DNA from: Muricoccus harenae
GTDB taxonomy: Bacteria; Pseudomonadota; Alphaproteobacteria; Acetobacterales; Acetobacteraceae
DNA length: 55,203 nucleotides
Reading direction: 5' to 3'
Assembly: GCF_009848505.1 (NCBI RefSeq)
Contig: NZ_WWDL01000034.1
Coordinates: 1 to 55,203 of the forward strand
This document shows positions 1 to 7,427 of the stretch, one piece after another (positions within the stretch are counted from its first letter, which is position 1; the number at the start of each line of letters is the position of its first letter). The notes under the pieces are model-generated. The model saw only the letters and a list, made by a program, of their open reading frames with translations. It searched no databases and was not told the DNA's origin. Both the position numbers and the translations under genes were made by a program.

Positions 1-148
1 CCACCTCCTCCGCCTCCGCCAGGCTGCTGCCGTAATGCACGGCCACGTCAAAGCCGGCCTCCGCCAGCCCGAGCGCGATGGCACGGCCAATGCGCTTCGC
101 GGCGCCAGTCACGAGGGCTGCTCGGGGGATGCCGGGAGGAATGGACAT
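1..148 (-). CDS. SDR oxidoreductase, pteridine-reductase-like (N-terminal part, runs off the window)
   Basis: Only about 49 N-terminal residues are present; the rest lies beyond the left edge. The nucleotide-binding loop reads TGAAKRIG. This fits the TGxxxRxG form of pteridine reductases (PTR1, FolM, PruA) better than the TGxxxGIG form of ordinary short-chain dehydrogenases. It is followed by a VHYGSS strand end with a run of acidic residues, also typical of that branch. The expected role would be NADPH-dependent reduction of dihydropterins in the cytoplasm. It is transcribed away from the SDR pair that starts at 275. A pterin-making operon sits 3-6 kb away, which makes the pterin assignment more attractive. 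The catalytic YxxxK region is not visible, so the assignment is an inference from the N terminus. Confidence 0.6.
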   Translation of the reverse strand, partial: MSIPPGIPRAALVTGAAKRIGRAIALGLAEAGFDVAVHYGSSLAEAEEV

Positions 149-274
149 GTGCCGCCTTAAATTGGGCCGCCCCCAACGCGGCGGGAGGGGCGGACTGCCC
201 CGATGCATCCTCCTGCTCTAGGATGTGGCGGCGAGCAACCCGGCAGAAGCAGAGAATTCGTGCAGGACAGAAGC

Positions 275-1003
275 ATGCAGACGACCATCGCGCAGACTGG
301 CCTGGCGGGGAAGCGTGCCCTGGTCACGGGCCATTGCGGCGGCATCGGGCGAGCCATAGTCGCGGTGCTGGAAGCCTCCGGCGCCACGGTGCAGGGCCTG
401 GACCGCCCGGAGCACGACCTGCTCGACATCGCCTCCATCGCCCCCGCCGTCGAGGCCGCCGCCGGGCGGATGGGCGGGCTGGACCTGCTGGTGAACAATG
501 CCGGCGACACCATGATCGGCACCCTGCTCGATACGCCGCTTGCCGAGGCCGAGCGGATCATGCGGATCAACTGGCTCGCTCCCTTTGCGGTCATGCAGGC
601 CGCCCTGCCGCATCTGCTGCGCCAGGGCGGCGCGGTGGTGAACATCGCCTCCGACCAGGCGCTGATCGGCAAACCCGCCTCCGCGGCCTATGGCGCATCC
701 AAGGCCGCGCTGGCGCAGATGACGCGCTCCGCCGCGCTCGACTTCGCGGGACAGGGGGTGCGCTTCAACGCCATCGCCCCCGGCAGCACCGACACGCCTA
801 TGCTTCGCGCTGTCCTCGCCGACCTCGCCGCTCGCGACGCGTCCCGCCCGGCCAGCGACGCCACCTACACCGAGGCCGTCCCCCAGCGCCGCTTCGCCCA
901 TCCCGCCGAAGTCGCGGCGGTGGTCGCCTTCCTCCTCTCGGATCATGCAAGCTTCGTCACCGGCATCGTCATGCCCGTCGATGGCGGAACCACCGCCGCA
1001 TGA
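275..1003 (+). CDS. Short-chain dehydrogenase/reductase (classical SDR)
   Basis: A 242-residue NAD(P)-dependent oxidoreductase with a Rossmann fold. Visible motifs in order are TGHCGGIG (cofactor loop), NNAG, the serine in NIASDQ, YGASK (catalytic Tyr and Lys) and a C-terminal GIVMPVDGG. The ATG at 275 is chosen because AGGAC lies just upstream and translation from it begins a few residues before the cofactor strand; the reading frame stays open further upstream but without SDR sequence. The stop overlaps the next gene's start as ATGA, so the two SDRs are translationally coupled. The closest general match is to sugar or polyol dehydrogenases, but the substrate cannot be read from the sequence. 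An accessory role in pterin reduction is possible because of the neighbouring operon, but nothing in the gene itself shows this. Confidence 0.9.
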   Translation: MQTTIAQTGLAGKRALVTGHCGGIGRAIVAVLEASGATVQGLDRPEHDLLDIASIAPAVEAAAGRMGGLDLLVNNAGDTMIGTLLDTPLAEAERIMRINWLAPFAVMQAALPHLLRQGGAVVNIASDQALIGKPASAAYGASKAALAQMTRSAALDFAGQGVRFNAIAPGSTDTPMLRAVLADLAARDASRPASDATYTEAVPQRRFAHPAEVAAVVAFLLSDHASFVTGIVMPVDGGTTAA

Positions 1004-1695
1004 GTGCCATCCTCGTCACCGGCGGCACCCGCGGCATCGGCCTCGCCTGCGCCCGCCTCCTGGCCCACCAGGGCCATCCGGTGATCGCCGCTGCGCGCCG
1101 CGCCCCCGCCACGCCCCTGCCGGACGGCATCCGCCACATCCCCTGCGACGTGGCCGAACCCGCTTCCGTCCGCGCCCTCTTCGACACCGCCGGCCCGATC
1201 CGCGCGGTGGTCCTCGCCGCCGGCAGCGCGGGCGGCGACCCCGCCACCCCGGACGAGGCGCATTGGCGCCGCATCATCTCCACCAATCTCGACGGCGCCT
1301 GGCGCTGCGCCGAGGCCGCCGCCCCCCGTCTGCCGGACCGCGAGGGCCGCATCCTCTTCCTTGCCTCCGTCCTCGGCCTGCGCGCCGTGCCGGACCAGGT
1401 AGCCTATTCCGCCGCCAAGCACGGGGTGATCGGGCTGATGAAGGCGCTCGCGCTCCGCCTCGCCCCGCGCGGCATCACCGTGAACGCCCTCTGCCCCGGC
1501 TGGGTGGATACGGACATGGCCCGCGCCCGCTGGGCCGAACTCCGCATGACGGCAGAAGAGGCCGCGGCCGGCACCCCCACCGCCCGCATCACCACGGCCG
1601 AGGAGGTGGCGGAGATGGCTGCCTTCCTTCTCTCCCCAGCCGGCGGGAACATCACGGGGCAGGCCATCGCGCTGGATGGTGGGGCGGGGTTGTGA
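1000..1695 (+). CDS. Short-chain dehydrogenase/reductase, second of a coupled pair
   Basis: A 231-residue SDR starting at the ATG that overlaps the stop of the preceding SDR. It shows TGGTRGIG near the N terminus, a serine in LASVLG, the catalytic YSAAK, the CPGWVDTDM loop after the active site and the usual GQAIALDGG end. It is a little shorter than most classical SDRs, with a compact stretch between the cofactor loop and the VLAAGSAG segment that replaces NNAG. Coupled SDR pairs usually oxidise and reduce successive intermediates of one pathway, or form one enzyme. The substrate is unknown. The next gene downstream is on the opposite strand, so the transcript probably ends in the short gap before 1833. 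Confidence 0.9.
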   Translation: MSAILVTGGTRGIGLACARLLAHQGHPVIAAARRAPATPLPDGIRHIPCDVAEPASVRALFDTAGPIRAVVLAAGSAGGDPATPDEAHWRRIISTNLDGAWRCAEAAAPRLPDREGRILFLASVLGLRAVPDQVAYSAAKHGVIGLMKALALRLAPRGITVNALCPGWVDTDMARARWAELRMTAEEAAAGTPTARITTAEEVAEMAAFLLSPAGGNITGQAIALDGGAGL

Positions 1696-1832
1696 TCCAG
1701 GCTGGATTACGCGATCAGCCAGGATACTTCCGCAGGACGACAGCAGACACAGCCAATCTGCCGAGCAGACGGAACGCCGGCGTCCCGGCAGGAAACACTT
1801 CAAAGTTTCTGATGGCTCTTATCTGAACAAAC

Positions 1833-4244
1833 TCAGCCGACGGCCACCAATCTGGGCTGCTTTTCCTCGAACCAGTGCCCGAGCTTCTCAACAGGCTCCG
1901 CTTGCCCAAAGAAGTATCCTTGCGCCTCCGTGCAGCCGGCTTCGCGGACCTGGTCCAGTTGAGCACTGCTCTCCACACCCTCAGCGGTCGCTGTCATCCC
2001 AAGCCTTACTGCAAGCTGAGCCACGGAGCGCACGATCGCCAGACAATCCGCACGGGAGGCCATGTCCCGGACAAAGGACTGGTCAATCTTGATCTTGTCG
2101 AAGGGAAAGCTTCGCAGGTAGGTCAGCGACGAGTACTTCGTTCCGAAATCGTCGAGCGCGGTGCGCACGCCCAATGCACGCAGACTGTGAAGCGTCCCGA
2201 TTACCGCCTCACTGTCCTGAAGAAGCGCTGATTCGGTGATCTCCAACTCAAGACGGGATGCCGCAAGTCCGGACTGGAGCAGTGTGTCGCGAACCAGTTC
2301 AGAGAGATCGCCACCCGCGAACTGAACCGGCGAGATATTGACAGCAATTTTGACAAAGCTTGGGAAGGTCACTGCATCCGCGCAGGCCCGGCGCAGAACC
2401 CACTCACCGATTGGTACGATCAAACCGGTCTCTTCTGCAATTGAGATGAAGTCAGCCGGAGACACCATGCCGCGCACCGGGTGCCGCCAACGAAGAAGCG
2501 CTTCAAACCCGCTTAGCTGCCCGCGCTGGAGATCGAGCAAGGGCTGATAGTGCAGTTCAAGCTCGCCACGGTCCAGGGCCCCGCGCAAATCAGCCTCCAG
2601 GTCCATCCTCGCCTGCAACTCGGCCGCCATCGATGCCTCGAAGATCCGGTAAGTCCCCCGCCCGGCTGCCTTCGCCTCGTAAAGCGCCATATCGGCGTGC
2701 TTGAGGAGGGTGTCTCCATCGGGAGTGGATGACGTCGCGGCCGCGATGCCGACGCTGACGCCCACCGACGCCTGGAATTTGGCAAGATCGAATGGCGTGC
2801 TCAAGGACTTGATGATGCGCTGAGCAAGCGTCTCGACGTTATCCGGCAGAGCCCCCTTTCCTTGAAGTAGCACAGCGAACTCGTCGCCACCCAGCCTCGC
2901 GATAAGGTCACCATCGCGCATGCATTCGCGAATCCGGCCGGCCGCCAGGCGCAGCAACTCATCGCCCGCATGGTGGCCGAGCGTGTCATTCACGTTCTTG
3001 AACTGATCGAGGTCGAGGAACATCACCGCTACGTCAGCGCCGACGCGATGGAGCGCCCCGTCGAGCCGCGTTGTGAACTGCCGCCGGTTCGGAAAGCCGG
3101 TGAGGGCATCGTGGTTCGCGAGATGCCGGATCCTGGCTTCGGACCGGCGACTCTCCGTCACATCCTCGTAGGTCGTCACCCACCCGCCATTAGGAAGCGG
3201 CTGGTGCGAGATGGAGAGCGACCGACCTTCTCCGTCCTCCTGCACGAAGGTCGAGGCATGCGACCGTGCGGCCTGTGCCTGGTGCTCGGCCCAGGCCGAT
3301 CCGCCGCCTTCCCGCTCGAAGTCAGCGGGCCCTGACTGGATCCCCAGGAGGTCAGCTGCATGAGCTCCTGGCTTCGCTGCGCCCGGTTCAAGATGAAAGA
3401 TCTCGCTGAAACGCCGATTGCTGACGATGAGCCGGTGCTCGGCATCGAACATACCGAGCCCCTGCGACATGTTGTTGAGCGCCGCATCGAAGAGCTCGTT
3501 CTGCCGCCGGAGCTCAGCATCGCGCGCCCGCACTTCAGCGTTTGACCGGGCGAGAAGACGGTTGCGCCAGAATGTCGTCGCGGCAAGTGCCAAACAGCAT
3601 GCAATGAGGCCAAGCAAAAGCCTTGAGAACACAAAATGGAGCCGGTCGAGTTCCTGCGTGTCCTCTGTCGCGAGGTCGGCACCATGCGCATGAGCGATCG
3701 ATGAGAGGCGCGCCATCGGGCCATTGATCTGCTGGAACTTGCTCATCAGCTGAGCAATGCTGGCTGGGTCACCAAGGGAGCCAAGCAGAGGCCGCGAGCT
3801 TTCTACAGCCGCCTGAAGCTGATCGACGGACCGGACCAGTTCGTCGTGTGAGAGTATGAACGCCCCCGTCTCTCCACTCCTCAAGACGGAGACCCTGCTC
3901 TCGACGATCTCGAGCCACGTCTCAAGAAGATCCCGCTCAACCTCGCCACGGGTCAGCGTGAAGGCGCCAATCGCTGCCTGCAGCCTGGATACCTCCTGCG
4001 CCGCTTGCCCTACGGTCCAAGCGATGTTGTACCGGGAGAGCTTGCTGACCGCCTCCTGCCTGACGGAAATCAGGTGGGAGGCATACACGGCGCCCGCCCC
4101 GAGGAGCAGGGCGAATGCGACAGAGAAGATCTGCACGCCACTACCGGCGGTTATGGGCGAAATGCGCCAGCGCTTGGGCTGTCTGCCTCCACCCGAGGCC
4201 TGCCCCCGTGTTCTCCCAGACCACGGGGCGCCCCAGTTGATCAC
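1833..4244 (-). CDS. dcpA: Membrane PAS-GGDEF-EAL c-di-GMP enzyme, DcpA-like
   Basis: An 803-residue bifunctional-type c-di-GMP protein. The order is: transmembrane helix about 35-57, a periplasmic helical domain to about 204, a second transmembrane helix about 205-226, a PAS domain about 250-365, GGDEF about 378-535 and EAL about 550-795. The cyclase site GGDEF (452-456) is intact. The phosphodiesterase hallmarks EALLR, EITES, DDFGT, DKIKID, AEGVE and QGYFF are all present, so both activities look possible. It starts at a GTG that overlaps the stop of the PruR-like gene as GTGA, which gives tight coupling. In Agrobacterium, DcpA has this layout and its output is switched by the periplasmic pterin-binding protein PruR. 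Synteny and architecture suggest the same arrangement here; orthology is inferred. Confidence 0.85.
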   Translation of the reverse strand: MINWGAPWSGRTRGQASGGGRQPKRWRISPITAGSGVQIFSVAFALLLGAGAVYASHLISVRQEAVSKLSRYNIAWTVGQAAQEVSRLQAAIGAFTLTRGEVERDLLETWLEIVESRVSVLRSGETGAFILSHDELVRSVDQLQAAVESSRPLLGSLGDPASIAQLMSKFQQINGPMARLSSIAHAHGADLATEDTQELDRLHFVFSRLLLGLIACCLALAATTFWRNRLLARSNAEVRARDAELRRQNELFDAALNNMSQGLGMFDAEHRLIVSNRRFSEIFHLEPGAAKPGAHAADLLGIQSGPADFEREGGGSAWAEHQAQAARSHASTFVQEDGEGRSLSISHQPLPNGGWVTTYEDVTESRRSEARIRHLANHDALTGFPNRRQFTTRLDGALHRVGADVAVMFLDLDQFKNVNDTLGHHAGDELLRLAAGRIRECMRDGDLIARLGGDEFAVLLQGKGALPDNVETLAQRIIKSLSTPFDLAKFQASVGVSVGIAAATSSTPDGDTLLKHADMALYEAKAAGRGTYRIFEASMAAELQARMDLEADLRGALDRGELELHYQPLLDLQRGQLSGFEALLRWRHPVRGMVSPADFISIAEETGLIVPIGEWVLRRACADAVTFPSFVKIAVNISPVQFAGGDLSELVRDTLLQSGLAASRLELEITESALLQDSEAVIGTLHSLRALGVRTALDDFGTKYSSLTYLRSFPFDKIKIDQSFVRDMASRADCLAIVRSVAQLAVRLGMTATAEGVESSAQLDQVREAGCTEAQGYFFGQAEPVEKLGHWFEEKQPRLVAVG

Positions 4245-4789
4245 CGGACTATGAGCTGGGCAACCGACCAGGCCGAGCGGCTGTAGTAAAGCCTCGCACG
4301 GAGCTCCGGGTCAGAGTCATAAGGGTAAACGATGAAGAGCGGACCTCTTTCGCTCACGCGCATCGGGGCACCATTTCGGCGCGTCGCCAGAAGCACGCCA
4401 AACCGCGCGAAATCGGCAATCGGAATGTCGGTCGAGTAGTCGTTCAGCGCGACGGCGGTCAGTGTTTGCCCGCTTGCCCCGACCGCCTCCATCAGTCTCG
4501 CCATGGGAACGCCATCGAAGCGCACCGGGGCGTCATACCAAGGGGTGTTGGTCGTGATCGTCGCCGAGCCCATGCCCTCCAGCATGGCCCGGTCGAAGAC
4601 CGCAGCATCCCCCTCATTCGTCACCTGGATCTTGCCCGTGACCCTCAGGATCGGTGACTGGCTTGGACGCGGGAGCGATGAGCCCTGGTGCGGAGCCGGG
4701 GCCTGCGCCCGCACGCGGCCTGTCGCCGCCACGGCGGCAACCGTGCCGAGCGTCACCATGAGGGCGCGTTTGCTGACACACCGATCCAT
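4241..4789 (-). CDS. pruR: Periplasmic SUOX-fold pterin-binding protein, PruR-like
   Basis: A 182-residue exported protein. An N-terminal signal sequence with basic residues, a hydrophobic core and a cleavage site near VRAQA is followed by a small domain of the molybdopterin-oxidoreductase (sulfite oxidase, SUOX) fold. Visible hallmarks are TTNTPWYD, the hydrophobic VALNDYSTDIP stretch, and the C-terminal GPLFIVYPYD and SAWSVAQL segments. The domain is far too short for a full molybdenum enzyme, as expected for PruR proteins that bind a pterin without metal. ATG at 4789 is chosen over a GTG 21 bases upstream because AAAGGA lies at the right distance. The gene overlaps the GGDEF-EAL gene by GTGA, and it lies 40 bases after the cyclohydrolase gene. 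The likely job is to sense periplasmic pterin and regulate the adjacent membrane enzyme. Confidence 0.82.
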   Translation of the reverse strand: MDRCVSKRALMVTLGTVAAVAATGRVRAQAPAPHQGSSLPRPSQSPILRVTGKIQVTNEGDAAVFDRAMLEGMGSATITTNTPWYDAPVRFDGVPMARLMEAVGASGQTLTAVALNDYSTDIPIADFARFGVLLATRRNGAPMRVSERGPLFIVYPYDSDPELRARLYYSRSAWSVAQLIVR

Positions 4790-4829
4790 CACGCTGGTAT
4801 CCTTTCGCACTGAAAAATCGGGGCTGAAC

Positions 4830-5501
4830 TCAGCGCGACGCTGTCTCGAGAGACGAACATTCGCGCAGGAACTCGTCTTTCAGGCCTGCCTCCTCGGTGA
4901 AGGCTCCGAAGTAGGCACTGGTCATCATGCGGCCGCTTCCCGCGCGAACGCCGCGCTGCATCCGGCACATATGGGCCGCAGAGATGCGAACCGCCAGACC
5001 GCGAGGGGCCGTGTTCTGCCAGAGGAAGTCACCGACCTGCTGAACGAGCTCCTCCTGGGTCTGCAGGCGGGCCGCGAAGTGATCAACGATCCGGTCATAC
5101 TTCGACAGCCCGAGCACCTTACCTGTGGCAGAGGGCAGCACACCGATGAAGGCCTCTCCACGGATAGGCATCAGGTGATGCGCGCAGGTGGAGCGGACCT
5201 CGATCGGCCCCGTCACGATCAGACCATGGTAGCCTAGCCGGTTCTCGAAGTCGGTGAGCTCCGGGGGCGCAACACTGCGCCCGCGCAGAAGTTCGTTCAC
5301 AAGCATCTTGGCCACCCGTCGAGGCGTGCCGCGAGTGTTAGGGTCGTTGCGGTGGTCGATGCGCAATACGTCGAGGAGTTCCTCCAGCTTCGCGCTGGCC
5401 GTACAAATCATCGCCTCCCGCTCATCCGAGGTGAGCGGAGCGTCTAGGGCCTCATTGGCAGCGCTGGGGCGGGATTGCAGACGGCGAAGTGCAACGCTCA
5501 C
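4830..5501 (-). CDS. folE: GTP cyclohydrolase I (FolE-type) paralogue
   Basis: A 223-residue protein of the type I GTP cyclohydrolase family, which converts GTP to dihydroneopterin triphosphate in the cytoplasm. Zinc ligands are visible as the Cys and His in STCAHHL and the Cys in AAHMC. The substrate loop GLSKYDRIV, the QEELVQQ helix with its guanine-binding Glu, and RGVR are kept. Two places differ from the standard enzyme: the Glu that normally follows the first zinc Cys is Ala, and the threonine-rich stretch after RGVR reads SGRMMTSAYFGAF. The GTG at 5501 is the likely start because AAGGAG sits seven bases upstream; a GTG at 5528 has no such site. It lies between the PTPS-like and PruR-like genes in one operon, pointing to a dedicated pterin supply rather than housekeeping folate synthesis. 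Confidence 0.88.
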   Translation of the reverse strand: MSVALRRLQSRPSAANEALDAPLTSDEREAMICTASAKLEELLDVLRIDHRNDPNTRGTPRRVAKMLVNELLRGRSVAPPELTDFENRLGYHGLIVTGPIEVRSTCAHHLMPIRGEAFIGVLPSATGKVLGLSKYDRIVDHFAARLQTQEELVQQVGDFLWQNTAPRGLAVRISAAHMCRMQRGVRAGSGRMMTSAYFGAFTEEAGLKDEFLRECSSLETASR

Positions 5502-5508
5502 TGAAGAT

Positions 5509-5514
5509 CTCCTT
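5509..5514 (-). promoter_or_regulatory. Ribosome binding site deciding the cyclohydrolase start
   Basis: AAGGAG reads on the minus strand seven bases before the GTG at 5501. It favours that codon over the in-frame GTG at 5528. Confidence 0.6.
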
Positions 5515-5581
5515 GAACGGGTAGGCACGCACTCGGCGGATTGTGTGCTGTGTGCTTGACCAGAAGCAGATCGAGAGACGA

Positions 5582-5941
5582 TTAGCGCCTGTTGCGGTAC
5601 ACGACGCCCTCGCCGGCCCCTTCGAGCCCGCGGCGCACCTCAACCCGGTCGACGCCGGGGATCGCCTGATCGAGATGTCGGCAGATCCACCCGGCTACAT
5701 TCTCCAGGGTCGGGATCTCCAGGCCTTCGATGTCGTTCAGGTAGGTATGGTCTACCTTCCGCCGCAAAGCCGAGATAACCGGTTCGACCTCAAGCAGATC
5801 ATGGGACCAGCCGAAAACCGGGTCCGGCTCGCCGGTAAGCACGACCTTGACCTTGAAGGTATGCCCATGAAGCGGGGTATCGGGGGTGGTCTTGTGCGCG
5901 GCTTCGAAGGCAAATTCCCGGAACATCTCGATCACGACCAT
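5582..5941 (-). CDS. 6-pyruvoyltetrahydropterin synthase / QueD family protein without the usual catalytic Cys
   Basis: A 119-residue protein of the PTPS/QueD fold. The zinc-binding histidines are visible in FEAAH and LHGHTF. The Asp-His pair in VDHTYLND, the PTLENVAGWI helix and the C-terminal acidic residue before the last strand are present. The segment between FEAAH and HGH is short (KTTPDTPL) and lacks the catalytic Cys that canonical PTPS and QueD carry there. Other PTPS subfamilies replace that Cys, so the reaction here may differ from both 6-pyruvoyl- and 6-carboxy-tetrahydropterin formation. It is the first gene of the four-gene pterin/c-di-GMP operon, 80 bases before the cyclohydrolase whose product would be its substrate. 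A promoter-like sequence lies about 70 bases upstream. The family call is firm; the exact product is not. Confidence 0.85.
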   Translation of the reverse strand: MVVIEMFREFAFEAAHKTTPDTPLHGHTFKVKVVLTGEPDPVFGWSHDLLEVEPVISALRRKVDHTYLNDIEGLEIPTLENVAGWICRHLDQAIPGVDRVEVRRGLEGAGEGVVYRNRR

Positions 5942-6009
5942 TGCACCCGAAAATAGTGTGGCGCGAACCGCGGGTGACCCTCACACGCCGTCCGTGCTGC
6001 TTGGCAGAA

Positions 6010-6038
6010 CCTACAACTAATCAGGCGCAATTAGTCAA
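6010..6038 (-). promoter_or_regulatory. Promoter-like sequence with a palindrome, before the pterin/c-di-GMP operon
   Basis: On the minus strand TTGACT (6033-6038) and TGTAGG (6010-6015) are separated by 17 bases, which fits a sigma-70-type promoter with a weak -10. The inverted repeat ACTAAT-N8-ATTAGT (6016-6035) lies across the -35 and spacer, a typical place for a repressor site. The stretch is clearly richer in A and T than its surroundings. The first operon gene starts about 70 bases downstream. Confidence 0.45.
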
Positions 6039-6245
6039 CTTTTCTTGATGGCAATCAATGTAGCGCGAACATGGCTGCCTTGGCGCTCTCGCGGGGCTTC
6101 GTTGGCAGGCGTCCCACCGCCGACTCTGCTGCCGAAACGGTCAAGGTCCACGGTGTCGAGCCCAATGCCTAGCTGTGGGACCTTGAGCGCGTGGTCGGTG
6201 ATCATCCAGCCTGCCGCCTCGACGAACTGCTGGCTCAAACTGCTT

Positions 6246-6569
6246 ATGCAGGGAGCGCCTACAGCTGAACTGGACGGCGCCACCAACGGCCGCGGCATGG
6301 CCCTCTTTGCCGAGGCTGCATGGGCGGTGGCCCTCGGGCGCCGCATCATCCTGCCGATCGACGCTCTCACGATGAAGGCGAGGGACGTGACCCTCAGTGG
6401 CGGCACGCTGAAGGGGGTGCCTTCGTTGGATGTCACTGCGTTCGAGGCGCTTCGACGCAGTATTGCCGAGGCGGAAGCGGCACTGCATTGGGGGGAGGTT
6501 CACTTTGCCCGGGCCTCGATGTCGCCCCGGCCGGCGCTTGGGGGTAGGATCTGGCCACCGGCGTCATGA
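6246..6569 (+). other. Unrecognised coding-like stretch, probably a gene relic
   Basis: A frame of 107 codons with the strong third-position G/C bias of real genes in this genome, containing segments such as GRGMALFAEAAWAVALGRR and VTLSGGTLKGVPSLDV. No ribosome binding site is evident. The open frame extends upstream to 6045, but that part looks random. I do not recognise the family. It sits between the promoter of the pterin operon and a PAS fragment, a zone that seems to have lost genes. It may be the end of a decayed gene or a short orphan. Confidence 0.3.
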
Positions 6570-6649
6570 GCAGCTCGCCGGGACCTGGGGAGCAGTTGAC
6601 CGGCTGTGCGGAGCGCCCCGTCTGCAACTGCGAAATCCAGCTCAAGTCA

Positions 6650-6838
6650 ATTCACCCGGCAGACCATCCTATCGTGCATGACGCAGTGCGGCGGGTCCTA
6701 GAACGGGAGACCAATGACTACGAGGCCGAATTCCGCGCTGTTTGTCCGGACGGCACGGTGCGTTGGCTACGTTCGGTCGGCCCGGTCACAGCGGACGCGG
6801 ACGGGAGTGCCCGTGAGATCAGGGGGGGTCTCTGCCAG
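6650..6838 (+). pseudogene. PAS-fold fragment of a lost sensor protein
   Basis: About 63 residues match the second half of a PAS_3/PAC domain: an IHPADHPIVHDAVRR start, then YEAEFRAVCPDGTVRWLRS and a VTADADGSAREIRGG end. Upstream residues in this frame do not continue the PAS fold, and downstream there is no kinase, GGDEF or other output domain. It therefore looks like a relic of a sensor kinase or cyclase. Confidence 0.6.
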
Positions 6839-6890
6839 CCCCGTCTGACTGGGCCCGCCACCCGCGGAGATGTCGGCATTGGCGCTTTCA

Positions 6891-7427
6891 CTACCTCGAA
6901 GCAATCAGAGCCCTGTAAAGCGCGATCTCCTCGCGGACGGCAGCCATGACCATCTCCGCAGCATCGTCAGAGATGGCGATGCAGACCCGGCGCCTGTCTG
7001 TGCCATGAAGGTAGCGCCGGATAAACTTGGCTTCCTCCAGCGCTGTCAGCTTCCGTAACGCCGTGCTCTGGGGCGCGCCAGAGGCAATGCAGACGGACGA
7101 CACCGACACATGCTCACCCTCGGCACGGGCGGCGGTGAGGTCGACCAACATGTCCCAGGTAGGCCAGTCGAAGAACTCGCTGGGCGCATTGCGGCGACGG
7201 CGCGCGCGAAGCCTGGATAGCCGCTTCAGTTCATCGGCCCCGAAGCAATTGGCACCGGCCTTCCCATCTAACCCCTCTTCTGGGAGGTCCTCCTCCATGA
7301 AGGGCGCAGGCTTTGCCTGGACCGCCTCTGCTTCCAGAGCCGCGAAGAGCCGCTCAGAGCTCGCCTTCAGCTGTGCCAGCAGGGCCACTGCATCCTGCTC
7401 GGGCCTCTCGAGTTCGGAGTCTCCCAT
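6891..7427 (-). CDS. MarR-like winged-helix transcriptional regulator
   Basis: A 178-residue protein. The last 100 residues form a winged helix of the MarR-like type: FFDWPTWDMLVDLTAAR, then VSVSSVCIASGAPQSTALR (recognition helix region), then FIRRYLHGTDRRRVCIAIS (wing). The first half is acidic and charged, with a short Arg-rich linker RLRARRRRN before the DNA-binding part, and has no recognised domain. The ATG at 7427 is preferred over a TTG at 7523 that would add residues of no recognisable kind; neither has a strong ribosome site. The family commonly appears as orphan regulators in alphaproteobacteria. It is separated from the pterin operon by gene relics, so there is no evidence that it regulates it. 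Confidence 0.75.
   Translation of the reverse strand: MGDSELERPEQDAVALLAQLKASSERLFAALEAEAVQAKPAPFMEEDLPEEGLDGKAGANCFGADELKRLSRLRARRRRNAPSEFFDWPTWDMLVDLTAARAEGEHVSVSSVCIASGAPQSTALRKLTALEEAKFIRRYLHGTDRRRVCIAISDDAAEMVMAAVREEIALYRALIASR

Noticed and set aside
223-999. Upstream extension of the second SDR frame across the first SDR
   Set aside because: The frame is open but the translation is Arg/Pro-rich noise in the shadow of the first SDR. Homology begins only at the overlapping ATG at 1000.
218-1803. Long minus-strand open frames opposite the SDR pair
   Set aside because: High GC gives long antisense frames; the codon bias and SDR motifs are on the plus strand.
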